Shown one piece after another: positions 1 through 12,074 of a DNA stretch of 64,000 nt. Position 1 is the first letter of the stretch; each line of letters opens with the position of its first letter. The notes under the pieces were generated by a model. It had not been told where the DNA came from. It did no database searches and saw nothing but the letters and a program-made list of their open reading frames with translations. Made by a program: the position numbers and the translations under genes. The stretch is from Kalaharituber pfeilii (lineage: Eukaryota > Ascomycota > Pezizomycetes > Pezizales > Pezizaceae): contig WHUZ01000008.1 of the NCBI GenBank assembly GCA_015179045.1, positions 372,001-436,000 on the forward strand, given 5' to 3'.

Positions 1-3000
1 TTTTTGGATGAAATCCTGACTATTGCAAAGAAAGCACAAGAGAAAGCAGAAGGGAAAAACTGGAAATTGACGTTTGGAAGTATGGAGATAGATGTTAGTC
101 AAAAGGCGCAAGCAATCGTCCGATGGATTGATAAGTTCAAGGACATTGGGGATATAATTGTACAATATGACCCAGTGCATGCCGCACTGCCTTGGGCGGG
201 GGTCAGATTTATCTTACAAGTAAGTCAACTTCCATACAGCTTCCTTGCCGTCCCATAGGGGTGAAGTCTAGCCACCATATGTTGTAAGTTGACGTAGGTT
301 ATACCGCGAGTACTAATATGTTCTGTCCACCAGATCATTGTTGACAGACAAGAGTCTGTGGAAGCAGCGGTTATCGGAATGGAACGCATTACCAGGCTCA
401 TTAGTCGAGGTACCATATATGAGCAGTTGTATCTAACAGCTGAGGAAAGCTCTAGGATTGCGAGGGATGCGAAGAAAAACCTTTGCAAAGCTCTTATAAA
501 CTTATATGGGGCAATACTGAGCCTGCTGAGTATTTTCATACAATATTTCATGAGTAAAGGTATATATGTGATACTTCTAACTGGGTTTACGTGATTGCTA
601 ATCGTAATCAACCGCCATTTACATCAGGGAAACATATTCTATGCAGTATAATCCACCGAGGTGTTGTTTGGGAAAAGGTTCAGGCTCTTGATGAACCAGA
701 ATCCACCGTGAACTTTGAAGCTGGCAGAGTGGAGATTTGCTGTAGGCACATCCTAATAACAGCATTGTAATAGTCCGCAGCTGATTTAGTATTGAACACA
801 GATCAAGCAGAGTCAAGACACTTTCATAAAGGTGGAGACTAACGCCGATAAGCCCGGTAAATTTATTCTGACTTGCGCATTTATCTAGAACATTTCGACA
901 ATCTCAAGTCACTTCTGAATAGCTTTGAGACTCTTCTCGATCGGGTGAACACAACCATCAGTACTATTTACAGAACAATTGAAGGTGTGTATCAGCTATA
1001 TATTGTCATCCTTTTGCTGAGAAGCTCCCTAGGAACGAAGAGAAAAGCCATCCTCGAATGGTTCTCCAAAGTGCCGTATCGAAGCCACCATGACATAGCG
1101 AAAAGAAACCGCGTGAAAGGTACTGGACAATGGCTCTTTGGAAGAGTGGGCTTTCAAAACGGAAAGAAAGAATTTCAAAGCTGGCTGGAATCAGAGCAGT
1201 CGGAGATGTTATGGCTGCACGGGATTCGTGAGTTGACCTTGTCAGTCTGTATCAGGCAGATTCACTATCTAACTGCTCAATATCGCTCAGCCGGTGCTGG
1301 GAAGACGAAACTGGTGTGCGTATCGCAGTTCTACCATTGTGAGGCAAGTAGTTAACAAACACTTGTTCAAACAAACAGCTCCGCCATCATTGATCATCTG
1401 CAGCCATTAGTGCACAAAGTTTCATACTTCTATTGTAAACAAGATGAGCCTGTTCGCCGTGACATTCAGCAAATTATACTGGCCCTGGTTAAGCAGATGG
1501 CATGCCCTGATAGTGAGAGAATATGTGCACTTGCGCAGGAAGCCTATGAGAAGGAACAACAAGATCCTTCTGCCAGAGAGCATCTTCCTCTCGATGCGGC
1601 CCTCAACCTCCTCACCCTATTGGCTGATTGCTACCAAGACCCATTCATAGTCCTGGATGCTCTTGATGAATGTCCTCAAAATGTGATAGGTCCAATCCTT
1701 GATGCCTTCTCCACCATCATGAAAACCTCTAAGGTTTCGGTAAAAGTTTTGGTATCCAGCCGCTATAGCTTGGATATTGAGACTCATATGAAAACCACTG
1801 CTCATGTATCTATTGGGACACAAGATAATGCTCAAGATATAGAAAATTACATTGAAACTGAGTTGGAGACCAGGATCAAGACAATGACCTTGCTACGGGG
1901 AAGGGTGCCACCAATCCTAAGAGAAAAGATCAAGGAGGTGCTTCTGAGAAATGCTAATGGAATGTGAGTTACAAATCCATTTATATTACTATACCAAGAT
2001 TCTTCTTCACTGAAGCCGAGCGCAAATGCCATCAGGGCTAAAGACTACAATGTCGGGTACACTATTTTAAGATACTTACCAATGCACTAGGTTCCTCTGG
2101 GTCGATCACCAGCTGAAGCAGCTCTGTACCCTTTACTTTGAGGAAGATATCCTTGAACGGCTGGGAAAGCTACCAAAAGATCTAACAGAGGTATACAATG
2201 CAATTATGACTTCGATTGAAGCCCAACCTGGCAGGGCACGTGTCTTCGCAGAGCGTACTCTCAAGTGGATGCTTGTTTCTGGCAGACTGTTGACCCCCCA
2301 GGAATTGTGTGCAGCTGTGCAGGCCGGCTCAACTGTCCTCATAAACCAGTTCATACAGGGCACACAGACCATACCAACTCTTGAAGCAGACCTTTTACTC
2401 AGCTTCTGTAAGGGATTACTTGTTTTAGACAATACACAGCATGTTATTCGGTTTGCACACCTGTCTGTGCAAGAATATTTAGAAACACGGAATTTTAGAT
2501 GGCATACTCTGGATGCCCAACTTCTTGTTGCTGAGGCTTGTTTGTGGACGCTGCAGAATCGGGGTTTGGATAGGTCACAAGATCAGAAACATAGTGTGGA
2601 GAATCGCCTAAGCCCTTTATATGGCTACTCCGCCGAGTACTGGTTCAAACACTGCCGGTCCTATCAATCCTTGGTTATGGCTTCAACTAGCACTAGTAGA
2701 CCTACTTCCATATACCCACGGGAACTCAAATTGCTGAACAGCTTCTTGGGTTCTTTCAACCATCCGAGCAAAGCTTACGTAAAATGGGTGAAATGGCTTG
2801 AAAATGTACCGTATTTGAGTAGTGAGCTGGATAGGATTGAGCAGTCAGTCAAATCAACCCCCTTGCGATCCATTTTTGCTGCAGCAACAGTTGGGTTAGG
2901 AGAGTTGGTTAGCTACCTGTGGACCTCAGAAAATATCAACATGGATCTACGGAACAACTGTAAGGAACCTTTACTGCATCTGGCTGCTATGAATGGAGAA

Positions 3001-4428
3001 GCATGGACAGTGAAACATATGTTGGATCGAAAGGCTAGTATTAACGCCATTGGTGGCCGTTATGGAACTGCCCTAGGTGCAGCGGCCTCTCGGGGAAAGG
3101 GTGAAATTATCTCTCTCCTGCTGGATCGCGGGGCCAATATCAACATTGTGGGCGGCATGTATGGAACTGCCCTGGCTTCCGCTGCATATCGGGGGCATAC
3201 GGAAATTGTCACACTCCTGCTGCATCGAGGGGCCAATATCAACACTGTATGTGGCGAGTATGGAGCTGCTCTGGGTGCCGCTGCATATATGGGTCGCAAG
3301 GGATTAGTCTCACTCTTTTTGGATCAAGGGGCTGATGTCAATGTTGTGGGTGGAAAGTATGGAACTCCATTGGGTGCCGCCGCACGTCGGGGACGTACGG
3401 AAATCGTCTCGCTCCTGCTGGATCGAGGGGCTGACGTCAATGCGGTTGGGAAATATGGAACTGCCCTGGGTTTAGCAGCTTACATGGGATTTGAAGGAAT
3501 TGTATTACTTCTGCTAGATCGAGGGGCCGATATCAACTTTGTGGGTGGCAAGTATGGAACTGCCCTGAGCGCCGCTGCATATATGGGACGTAAGGGGTCA
3601 GTCTCATTATTGATGGATCGAGGGGCTGACGTCAATATTGTGGGTGGAAAGTATGGAACTCCCCTGGGTGCCGCTGCATGTCGTGATCGTACGGAAATTG
3701 TCTCACTCCTGCTGGACCGAGGGGCTGACGTCAATGCGGTCGGCGAAAATGGAACCGCCCTATACTTAGCAGCATACATGGGAAATGAAGGAATTGCCTC
3801 TCTTCTGCTGGATCGAGGGGCCAATGTCAATGCTGTGGGTGGCATGTACGGAACCGCCCTGGGGTCAGCAGCATATATGGGATATGAGGGAATTACGTCT
3901 CTTCTGCTAGATCGAGGTGCCGACATCAATCTTGTGGGTGGCAAGTATGGAACAGCCTTGGGTGCGGCTGCATATGGGCTCGAGGAAGAAATTGTGAGAC
4001 TCCTGTTAGATCGTGGTGCTGATGTCAATGTTATTGGTGGCAAATATGGAACTGCCCTAGGTGCTGCGGCTGCTTCACACGTCAACCCTGTGGGTAGCGA
4101 GCATGCAAGTGCCTTGGGTTCCTCTGCATTTCAGGGACATACGAAAATGGTCACACTCTTGCTGGACCGAGGAGCGGATATCAACCTTGTGGGAGGCAAG
4201 TACGGTACTGCCCTAGGTGCCGCTGCATACAGGGGCCATGCGGAAACTGTCTCATACCTCCTGAATCGAGGGGCTGATATCAATATTGCGGGTGGCAAGT
4301 ATGGAACTGCCCTGGGTGCAGCTGTATATGGATTCGAAGAAGAAATTGTGAGACTCCTGTTGGATCATGGAGCTGATGTCAATGCTGTCGGGCAAGTATG
4401 GAACTGCCCTGGGTGTAGCGGCATCTGA
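1..4428 (+). CDS. NLR-A: NACHT-ankyrin STAND receptor, 5' end cut by window, 3' frameshift
   Basis: Cytosolic NLR-type signalling NTPase; fungal members are linked to non-self recognition (family knowledge, not shown here). Model by splice sites and alignment to NLR-B: exons <1-219, 334-559, 628-741, 802-831, 889-984, 1033-1227, 1291-1315, 1379-1963, 2091-4428; the frame is open throughout. Order: fungal STAND N-terminal region with an IVQYDPVHAALPW motif, NACHT with Walker A GIPGAGKTKL on the 25-nt exon 1291-1315, Walker B FIVLDALDECP (about 1647-1680), GM/FLWV split by an intron, winged-helix region, then about 15 ankyrin repeats of 32-34 residues (about 2965-4390). Compared with NLR-B, two bases are missing near 4390 (GTCGGGCAAG), so the last two ankyrin units (4390-4624, frame +2) are lost and translation stops at 4428. 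It could be a slightly shortened working gene, a young pseudogene or a sequence error. Confidence 0.85.
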
Positions 4429-4628
4429 GGGTCATAAGAGGATTGCTGCACTCCTATTGGATCGAGGAGCCAATCCATTCCCTACCCTCCCCGACAGTCT
4501 CCCTTCACCGCTTGCTTTGGCAGCTACGAGAGGACGCAATAATATAGTCCGGCTGTTGGAGTCCAAGAGATTCAACTCCACGACAAATCAAGGTGGTAAA
4601 TGCTGTGGGTATGTGGGAGTTTGATTTC

Positions 4629-5290
4629 AGCAACTTTCAATCTTATGTACAATGCAGGGGCCGTTTTTTTATAATTTAGTATCGGTGTTTGTCATAATTT
4701 GTTTTATGAAATTGAAACATCTTTCTCCTCGCAACCTTTCCTTGTAATATTTATAGTGAGTTATAACTGTACAAGCCCATTACACTTCTCTCACGAGTTA
4801 TCGTTTACACATGGAGATAAAATATATAAATAAAAATAAAAATATAGGGCAATTCACACGCAAGGTATCAATTGACGAGTCGCCATCTTCATTGCTATCA
4901 CCAGTCGTCAACATGATTAATTACTAAAGCTTCGGCTGTATCAGATAAGTTTCGTTGGACTCGTGCTTTTCGCTCAAACGGGGCATTCTATCGCGATACA
5001 AGAGGCGATAGGTGTGCATGCAGATTCTGAATTCGAATAGTCTCGGCATATGATCATTGAGCTTGTTATTGACAACGGCTGTGACGAACACTCTCCAGCT
5101 GACGTCCTGTTTCTTCCTATGTGTTTTCAACAGAAACGACCCATCATGCAGAAACCACTCGAACCGCATGTTTTATCGGACATTGCTACAATCTAGCTTA
5201 TGTGCAGCAGAATGAAAAACGGGTTGCGCTGGTTCCACTAAAATTTAATTATATGGAAGCAGAGAAGTATAATCCATCTGTTAGAAAGCT
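4629..5290. other. Intergenic, no gene seen
   Basis: This is the 3' flank of NLR-A. It is AT-rich with short A/T tracts around 4817-4850 and has no homologue in the NLR-B flank. The small open frames have no domain pattern and no partner elsewhere in the window. Confidence 0.5.
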
Positions 5291-5337
5291 GCTGAACAAC
5301 CCTTCCACTTCAACAAGGCATAGGTCAGTTCGAAAAG

Positions 5338-5778
5338 TTGACAACTCCGGCGCCACTTAAACGCATCCCTGCTTCCTCCCAATGCATCGTGCCATCGCAT
5401 CGCACTGTCCCATTCACCCCGCCGCATATCAATCCACCCCCCACTTCTCCCACTCCTAGTAGCCGCTTAACGAGCCCCCCTAACAGCCCCCGCAGCTCCT
5501 TTCTCCACCTTGTCTCCTGTCGCCCCCGCGTCACTACTGTCACTACCTCTCACCTCCTTGCTAGTATCCTCTCCCACCCCCTCTCCAACCTCTCCACTCC
5601 TGCTCGCACTGTTATCCTCTCCCGTCGCATAGCGATAATATACAGCAGTACTGACAAGAATAATAAGGCCGTTACGGCAGTGAAGGTACTATATTACGGG
5701 ACTGACAAGGCTTCCATTTCCTCTTTTTCCGTGGCTTCTCCGGTGGCCGAGTTCCCACTTCTGCCCCTTCGACAATAA
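5338..5778 (+). other. Pro/Ser-rich open frame with a conserved tail
   Basis: A 146-codon frame, Pro/Thr/Ser-rich at first, followed by a tail (about residues 75-146) with IIYSSTDKN and ASISSFSVASPVAEFPL. The tail is conserved in copy B (25404-25730) with mostly conservative changes. No domain is recognised. The skewed C/T-rich composition gives long open frames by chance, so coding status is uncertain. The shared tail and stop (LPLRQ end) are the only arguments for a real exon. Confidence 0.25.
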
Positions 5779-6737
5779 TGCATTTTTCTACTCGGTAAAT
5801 CGACTACTCCCGCATGCTTTTTACTTAAGTTTTCCATTTATTTTTTTATTAAATTCTGTTTCTTCATCTGTTTTCAATGTAACGTCTCATATCTATGGTA
5901 TCCTTGCAGAACATTCTGAGGGTGACGGGTACTTGGGGTTGCGACTACACCAGGGCATGAACATGACTGTTTACTTCTCCAGAAGCATAAAAGTTCAAGA
6001 GTCTATACACCGATGTAGGAAATATATTCCTAGTGCGATGGACGGACTTTTGAACAAATTAATTCTACTGGGTTGCCACTGCCTCCTCCCTCCGTAATCT
6101 GCAGGTTCAGATACCCATAGCTCTCAAGTTGGCGAATTGATACTCATGAAGAGCTGTCAGCATGTTAGAAGTTATCTCTTTCTACGGTCTATTGTTTATT
6201 ATCTGTTCCAGCTTACCCTCCACTGAGCCTCAGTCATCAATTTTAAACGTATTCTAAACCTATGAACGCTGCAATTTGGTGCACATGATAACCTTGGTGC
6301 TGCATTAGTTTGTTAGACTTTTCTCGCACTAGATCGGGACCGAGCTCGAGCACTCAAGTACGTCATCCACGGTACCTGCTGCTGTAGCCTCTATTGTCAG
6401 AGGATCCATTAATTAACCTCGAACTTCTCTTCTACCAGAATAACCTGCCCTACTACGTTCTTTTTATTGTGCGACATGAATAGCGCTATGTGGTTTGCGG
6501 GGGTACTTTGCCTTGCAGCCTGCATATTGCTGGTGGTTGAGGTTCACCCCCGCGCCATAATTTTTACAAGCTTATGCGGAAGATCCTTTTGTCGTTAGAC
6601 ACACCCTGATTCTCGTTACCACAAGGAGACATGAACATCAAGTATTTCATGTACTCGTAACCCCCATGAATTATTGCACGCTGCAAGGTCCAGGGTAGAA
6701 CGTTGATTGGCTTTCAGCTACTCCGTACATTAGTTGG

Positions 6738-7327
6738 TTATCAGTTATGCGTTACGTTACGTCACGTTAGGTAACCCATGTCAGTCAAACTAAGCCTGAA
6801 TGAGAGGATGGTAGCTCATTTCCCAACGGTACCATTGCATATCGACACATCCGTAACATTAACCATACTCAGCACCTCGGAGAATGCCAAAATCGAATTT
6901 GTGATCACAACCACCATCGAGACTCATGCCACTAGTATATGTACTGTATGTTACTTGAGCCTGAAGGAGTAAAAGTGTGTGAACTCGCTGCTGTTGTAGT
7001 GGATGTTTGCTGGCTCATGATGGAGGTTTCATGTGTAGATTGCATATGCTCATGAGGTAGTAGATTTAAGATGTGTTATGCGTATGCACTCGTTGTCCAA
7101 AGCTTGCTGATTTAGATACAAATCCCCTGGTGTTGGCTAAAAACGGGTTGAATATCCCTGTCGTTACCTAGAGTCACACGAAGTTATGGTGGTACTAGTA
7201 ACGCGATGATTTGGCAACGTGATCATAGTTATGTTGCGTAACGAAAATCGGTGGTTTCAGGTAATGAAATCAGCCAATAAGAGTGATTGCTTATGTGATG
7301 TTACCTAACGTAACGCATAACTGATAA
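6738..7327. mobile_element. 590-bp non-autonomous DNA element with TIRs
   Basis: The ends are inverted repeats: both read TTATCAGTTATGCGTTACGT inward, followed by GGTAAC (the left arm carries about 10 extra bases before it). No transposase is present; the 64-codon frame at 6778 looks random. The element is absent from the matching place in spacer copy B (about 26930). No convincing target duplication was found. A 30-base stretch just outside its right end (7340-7370) is inverted relative to copy B. Confidence 0.6.
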
Positions 7328-7439
7328 GCACTATTCTTTCAAATCCTCATTGGCGAGATGCATGTATTACAAAAGCGCCTCAGTTGGTAGTGGTACTTTC
7401 TGGTAGCCATTCCCAGTTGTTCGTCGACAACCCCTAGTA

Positions 7440-7518
7440 CTCGCTGGTTCGGAAAGTATTGGAACGGCTGATTAATTATGCGCTAGTCAGCCGTTCCAAT
7501 ACTTTTTGAATGAGCGAG
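7440..7518. mobile_element. TA-flanked mini inverted-repeat element (mariner-type MITE)
   Basis: A 79-bp foldback with ends starting CTCGCTGGTTCGGAAAGTAT on the left and the inverse, slightly mutated, on the right. TA flanks both sides (7438-7439, 7519-7520). It belongs to the same family as 25882-25991. The TA target and CTCG ends suggest cross-mobilisation by a Tc1/mariner transposase. Confidence 0.7.
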
Positions 7519-8069
7519 TAATTCAGGGTAGGAAATTGGGTGATTCAAATTTACTTATTTATGATAAGCTGTCCCAGAAAAATAAAATGTATGTCTGAGA
7601 TCTGCATTCCCTGCATCTTTATGGGTAGCACACAGCTGCTCTAAGTACTTCTAACGGAGATCAAACCCCACATACCCACTCCAATCGCCCATTCGGGCAC
7701 AAATTAGAACCTATGCATATCGTGATACAATAATTCATGCGCATGACTACATAGACCCATGCCCAGCTCGGAATACCTATTTGTTCAGTGAGGTCCTTGC
7801 GCTTCAACGTATTCCGATTCCCCCTTCATAATGCTTGCGCACACAGCAGGTCTCTTGACTTCAATTTCCGCTGCTCAAATACAATCAAAGGTCTGTGAGC
7901 CTCTCGTACATTTTATTATTGGTAACCCAAGCGCTGAATTGGAAGCGACTCCACGACCACAAAAGTCCTCCCTACGAAACCTACATGGATTGAAAGTGCT
8001 CAGCGCGCTGACAATTTCGATTTCATATTTATTGCAAACTACCCAGCTCCTCTCGGTTTCCCCCTCAAA

Positions 8070-8761
8070 GTGAAATTTGGAAATTTTCCGAAATTCACCC
8101 CCGTTGCCAATGCATCAACCCCGCATCACGAACCAGTAGGAAGGCGACCCACACGAATGCCGAATGCTACAATTAAAAAACACAGAAATGACCTTCCCCC
8201 CGTACGTCCAGCGGAAGAAGATTTTTCTTACAAAACAAATACTACTGAAGGTCAATAAAGAGAGTAGGAGGTACAATAACATGTTTAGGGTGGGTATACT
8301 GGAGAAGGTGATACTATACCAGTTGCGGGATTAGCAAGAGCGGCGGAGGGAAACATCGGGGCAATCAGAAGGAAGGAGTGCTTACCACAGAAACGTTCAG
8401 CGATGGGGAGTTCATTTGCAAGATGGTACGAATCCTTCTAGAAAAACTAATAAAACGGCTAGCAGAGCATATACCAATGACATTGGTAATCTCCTGGAGC
8501 CCACTCCACCGATACTCACAAGCTCGGATTGCAGTGCTACACTTAGCGAAACTACCCCTGAGCCCATCGTCACCAGAGCCAAGTTACAATCTCCAAAGAA
8601 TCCATTGCCGACACTGGAAATATACACAGCCCAGAAGTGCAAGCCCACTGACCTTGCGCCTGAACAGTCCGAAGCAGGTGCCGACAACGATACCTCTGGA
8701 TGGTAAAAATGCAACAACAATGGCGGAGTCTGGTTCTTACAATCTCAGTGAAGACGACTAA
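8070..8761 (+). other. Two short open frames conserved in both spacer copies
   Basis: Frame 8070-8258 (core FTPVANASTPHHEPVGRRP) and frames within 8378-8761 (YTNDIGNLLEPTPPILTSSD, then ending ADNDTSGW) recur in copy B at 27427-27596 and 27766-28057. A one-base difference (CCAAAG here, CCAAAAG in B near 27948) shifts the frame between copies, which argues against strong coding constraint. No domain is recognised. It could be a decayed gene carried by the spacer repeat. Confidence 0.25.
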
Positions 8762-9805
8762 ATGGGAGGGACCGGAGGAAAATATGACAGAAGCCCCGAC
8801 ACTTTCTCTTGCAAAGTTGTAGCATGGCGGAGCAACAATCCAGCTATCCCCCTCCCAACCCCAACATATACGCACACAAACCACCAAGGCTAAGGAGGGA
8901 TAGGAGCCTCCCATTGCCGAGGAATCAGAAAATGCCTTGCTAGGAGTTCCACCCTCAATACTACCAAGACCGATCCTGCATTACAGTTTCGTCAAACAAT
9001 GGCGGTGCCTGGTATAGCTCTACGGAACAAGTTGGGAAATATCTAGAGTTGGCTGGAGGCAGCAAACCAAGAAATAGGAAATTTAATTCCTGACATTCGA
9101 TAGGAGGAGTCACCTTAGAGGAGGAGGGAAACCTAGCTCGAGTGTGGTATATATTCAGAAAAAGAAGTGGAGTTGAACATTCAATCACCGGTACGAGAGA
9201 GATTTGGGGGGGTGGGGGGTGCTTGAACGCATATGCCTGTGCGAGTGGATAGGTGTAGGTGTGCCTTAGTGTTAATGTCATCAGTTCTATGAGTTACATT
9301 GATTCCACCTGCAAAATTGTGGAGGTCGTGAGTTCCATCATCAAGGGGGGAGGATATGAACATTGGTTTCCTTGTAATTGTCTTTACATTTCCTTTGTAA
9401 GTAGTCTGGGTGTGCAGCAGAATAGCTTGCGCTTGCAGCGGTACAAACCGCGATCAAAAAAAATTATAAGGGAGAATTAAAAGAAAAAAGAGTTACCCCG
9501 GTTCCAACCCCCAATTGGCCATCGCTAGAAGAATTCTAACTCGCAATAGATCATCGCCGGAACCGGATCACTACAGTCCATCTTTTAGAAAGACGCCGGA
9601 CAAACTCTTTTCCCCAGCTAGCTCGGAATTGAAGTGGGGCTTAATTCTTTACATCTCCATGGCGCCAGTAGTTACATTAATTACTGGGAGCAACAGCATT
9701 CCACTTCACCAAGGCGGGTGTCAGTTCGAAAATTTGGCAACTCCGGCGCCCCTTGAACCCATCCCACATTCCCACACTAGCCCCCTCCCGCCTCACATTC
9801 CCACC

Positions 9806-10017
9806 TGTTGAACCGACGGTGTAATCCTAGCACCGACACGGAGGAATTATAGGCCGGCGGTTTAACTGATGGTTGACTGTGGCGTGCGAAAAGTTTTTAC
9901 TGTGGCAATTGTGAAGGTCGCTGTGAAGGACATATAAGTCACGGGTCCTGTGCATACTGGAGACTTCTTCTGTAATTAATTAATCAATTCTCTCTGCTCG
10001 AAAGCGTGACTTCTTGA
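9806..10017 (+). repeat. Copia 5' LTR
   Basis: A 212-bp repeat starting TGTTGAACCGACGG. It matches 18289-18500 with only two differences seen by eye (about 99% identity), so insertion was recent. The repeat ends at TTCTTGA just before the primer site, so it lacks the usual CA end. A candidate 4-bp target duplication, CACC, lies at 9802-9805 and 18501-18504. Confidence 0.9.
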
Positions 10018-10037
10018 GGTTATGAGCCCGAAGCTCC
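10018..10037 (+). promoter_or_regulatory. Copia primer binding site (half tRNA-iMet)
   Basis: GGTTATGAGCCCGAAGCTCC lies directly after the LTR. Its complement contains GGGCTCATAACC, the anticodon stem-loop of initiator tRNA-Met. Priming would therefore use an internally cleaved tRNA fragment, as known for Drosophila copia and yeast Ty5, not the tRNA 3' CCA end. A leader with a tandem repeat of a TCACTCGTCGCTCATCGGAG unit follows at about 10062-10145. Confidence 0.8.
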
Positions 10038-10169
10038 ACTAGCCAAACACGTTACCTATTCATCACTCGTCGCTCATCGGAGCTTATCACTCGTCGCTCA
10101 TCGTCACTCATCAATCGTCGCTCATCGGAGCCCATTACTCGTCAAGCTCATCATTTGCTGCCTACCACT

Positions 10170-11177
10170 ATGTCGTCAGAAGGCGCCTCCTCCTCTTCTT
10201 TCTCTACAGCGAAATCCACGTCAACTCTCGACATTTCCGAAGTACTGAAAATCACCCCTCGCATCTCCAAAAAGTTGTCAAATGAAGATGACTATCCTGC
10301 GTGGGCCATTGAGGCCACGCGCCAGCTTCGAAGACAGAAGCTGCTTCAAATAGTAACTGGAAACGAAATCGAACCACCCTCAAACTCAACAGATCTCGCT
10401 TTATGGCAGGATAAAAGCGATAAAGCACTAGACTATATTATGGAAAGCTGTGAAGAAGAGCCACAACTAATGATAAGAGGAGCATCAACAGCAGCGGAAG
10501 CTTGGAAGATCCTTAAAGAAACTTACGAAGGAAGAACTAGAACCCATCTCGCTGCTCTGTTTTTTAATGTGGTACAATTACGGTTTGATGATCGAAAAAT
10601 GACGATTACTGACCATATCATGGCCTTCGAATCCCATTGGCTTAAGTTAGCTACCAGTGTCGCCAGTGTCACCGCCGGCACTACATCGCTAGCAGCTGGA
10701 AATAAGAACTTCACAATCACTGATTCCTGGAAGGCGACCGCATTACTCAACACTCTTCCTAAAATTCAACCCTATATCAATATTATCGACAATATTACAA
10801 CCAAGGAAGACGTACCAACATATTCGAATGTGGTTCTCAGACTCAAGGAAATTTCGCGACCTACTAGCAAAAAGCACAGCTCTAAGGATGAACCTGAACC
10901 GGCAGCTGCCTTTGTCACTACCAGGATACCATGTGGATTTTGTAAGGCTCGAGGCTTCCCAGGCACATCGCATACCGAATCAGAGTGTCGAACCAAGAAG
11001 AGAGAGCAAAACCGAACTTCCAAGCAAGCAAATACAACTGAATCAACTAGTACCGAAACGAGCACTACAGAATGGCTAAACTTTGCCTTTAATACCGAAG
11101 CCAGTACTACTGTAACTACCACCTCCGAAGCTGCCTGGGCTCTCGATTCAGCATGTTCTCAACATATGACGTCCTAC
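10170..11177 (+). CDS. gag: Copia Gag and protease start, cut by the hAT insertion
   Basis: Starts at ATG 10170 (MSSEGASSSS). Residues about 60-220 match the UBN2/copia-type Gag pattern (W..L...Y...T...LF..V..LRF.D...I.DHI..FE). A variant zinc knuckle, C-x2-C-x9-H-x4-C, follows near 10930-10990. The frame then reaches a WALDSACSQHM motif, the aspartic protease start with DSA where DSG is usual. The hAT enters right after MTS, at the 8-bp target CGTCCTAC (11170-11177), and the reading frame resumes at 15111. Gag builds the cytoplasmic particle in which reverse transcription occurs. Confidence 0.85.
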
Positions 11178-11389
11178 TAGTGAGCGGCACGAGCCGAGCC
11201 AGCTCGAGCCAGCTCGAGCCCGAGCTCGCGCGAGCTAGCTCGAGCTCGACTGATCTTGAGCTCGAGCTGGCTCGAGCTGGCTTGGGATGAGCTCGAGCTG
11301 GCTCGAGCTCAAACGAGCCAAGATCATGCTAGTGTTTTTCTTGACAGCTCGCTAAAATGCTTAGCCAGTGCAAGGTTTCATAAACTGTA

Positions 11390-12016
11390 CGCATTTAGTG
11401 ATGCAGGTGGGGGCGATGTTGGCAGACCGTGCGACAGGTCTGTGCTCAGGTGTGGTGGGATGCAATATTGAGTCGTAGAACTGTACAATTCCAATTGATA
11501 TTAAATCATTTCTCCCAAGTAGAAAGTGTATATGCAAATTGCTGGCTGTATGTCATGGAGGATGCTGCTTCTGTTCATACAGCGAAGCAAACACAATGGT
11601 TTCGGAATTGGTACAGTACAATATGCAGTCTTTGTTATGGGCACCTTCATCTCCAGATCTCAACCCTATTGAGGCTATCTGAGGAATAATGAAGAAGAGA
11701 CTGAACAAGCGATCTCCTAGACCTCGTGGAGAACAACTTGTTGCTAGAATACTGGAAGAGTGGGATGATATCACTAGTGAAGAGATATTAAAGTCGATAG
11801 ATTCTATGCCTCAACGAGTGCAAGCTGTAATCATAGCAAATGGTGGACAATGACAATGGACATACACAATTCTAATTCAATGTTGAAATTATTCTCATAT
11901 TCGGTAACTCAAATGCATTCAAGTTGTTCAATATTGCATCTTACACACATGAATACAGACCTCTCGCACGATCTGCCAACACCGCCCCACCTGCATCACT
12001 AAATGCTGGTAACGAG
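11390..12016 (+). mobile_element. Tc1/mariner remnant nested in the hAT
   Basis: Right end ...ACCTGCATCACTAAATGCTGGTAACGAG, followed by TA (12017-12018). The left end begins with the matching inverted repeat but has lost about 9 bases (CTCGTTACCA region). It contains the transposase C-terminus SSPDLNPIEAI (about 11650-11685) with TGA where Trp is expected, then MKKRLNKRSPRPRGEQ. Most of the transposase is deleted. The second hAT end-repeat (AACTGTAAATACT, TA at 12210-12211) shows the matching empty TA site. Related element: 61017-61587. Confidence 0.85.
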
Positions 12017-12074
12017 TAAATATCTAATACAGTAATAATTAGAGACTTGGAGCTCATTCTGACCTACCAAGTTC

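Larger units (their letters stand above)
5291..9805 (+). repeat. Spacer block, copy A (paralogue of 25007-29120)
   Basis: About 4.5 kb is colinear with the sequence after NLR-B. Both copies open and close with a diverged direct repeat holding CAGTTCGAAAA and CAACTCCGGCGCC (here about 5309-5360 and 9690-9760). Identity judged by eye is about 88-90% in the first half and 97-98% after about 7600. Differences between copies are mostly discrete insertions: two mini-elements only in A (6738-7327, 7440-7518) and three only in B. No clear gene was found. It may be a mobile element with terminal direct repeats or a co-duplicated intergenic region. Copy A ends where the Copia LTR begins. Confidence 0.75.

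Noticed and set aside
3480..4085. Minus-strand Pro/Arg/Ser-rich repeat protein
   Set aside because: Antisense of the NLR-A ankyrin array; the same shadow occurs opposite NLR-B.
9515..9811. Gene starting in spacer copy A and cut by Copia
   Set aside because: The frame begins without ATG, and the C-rich composition explains its openness; only the repeat relationship is kept.
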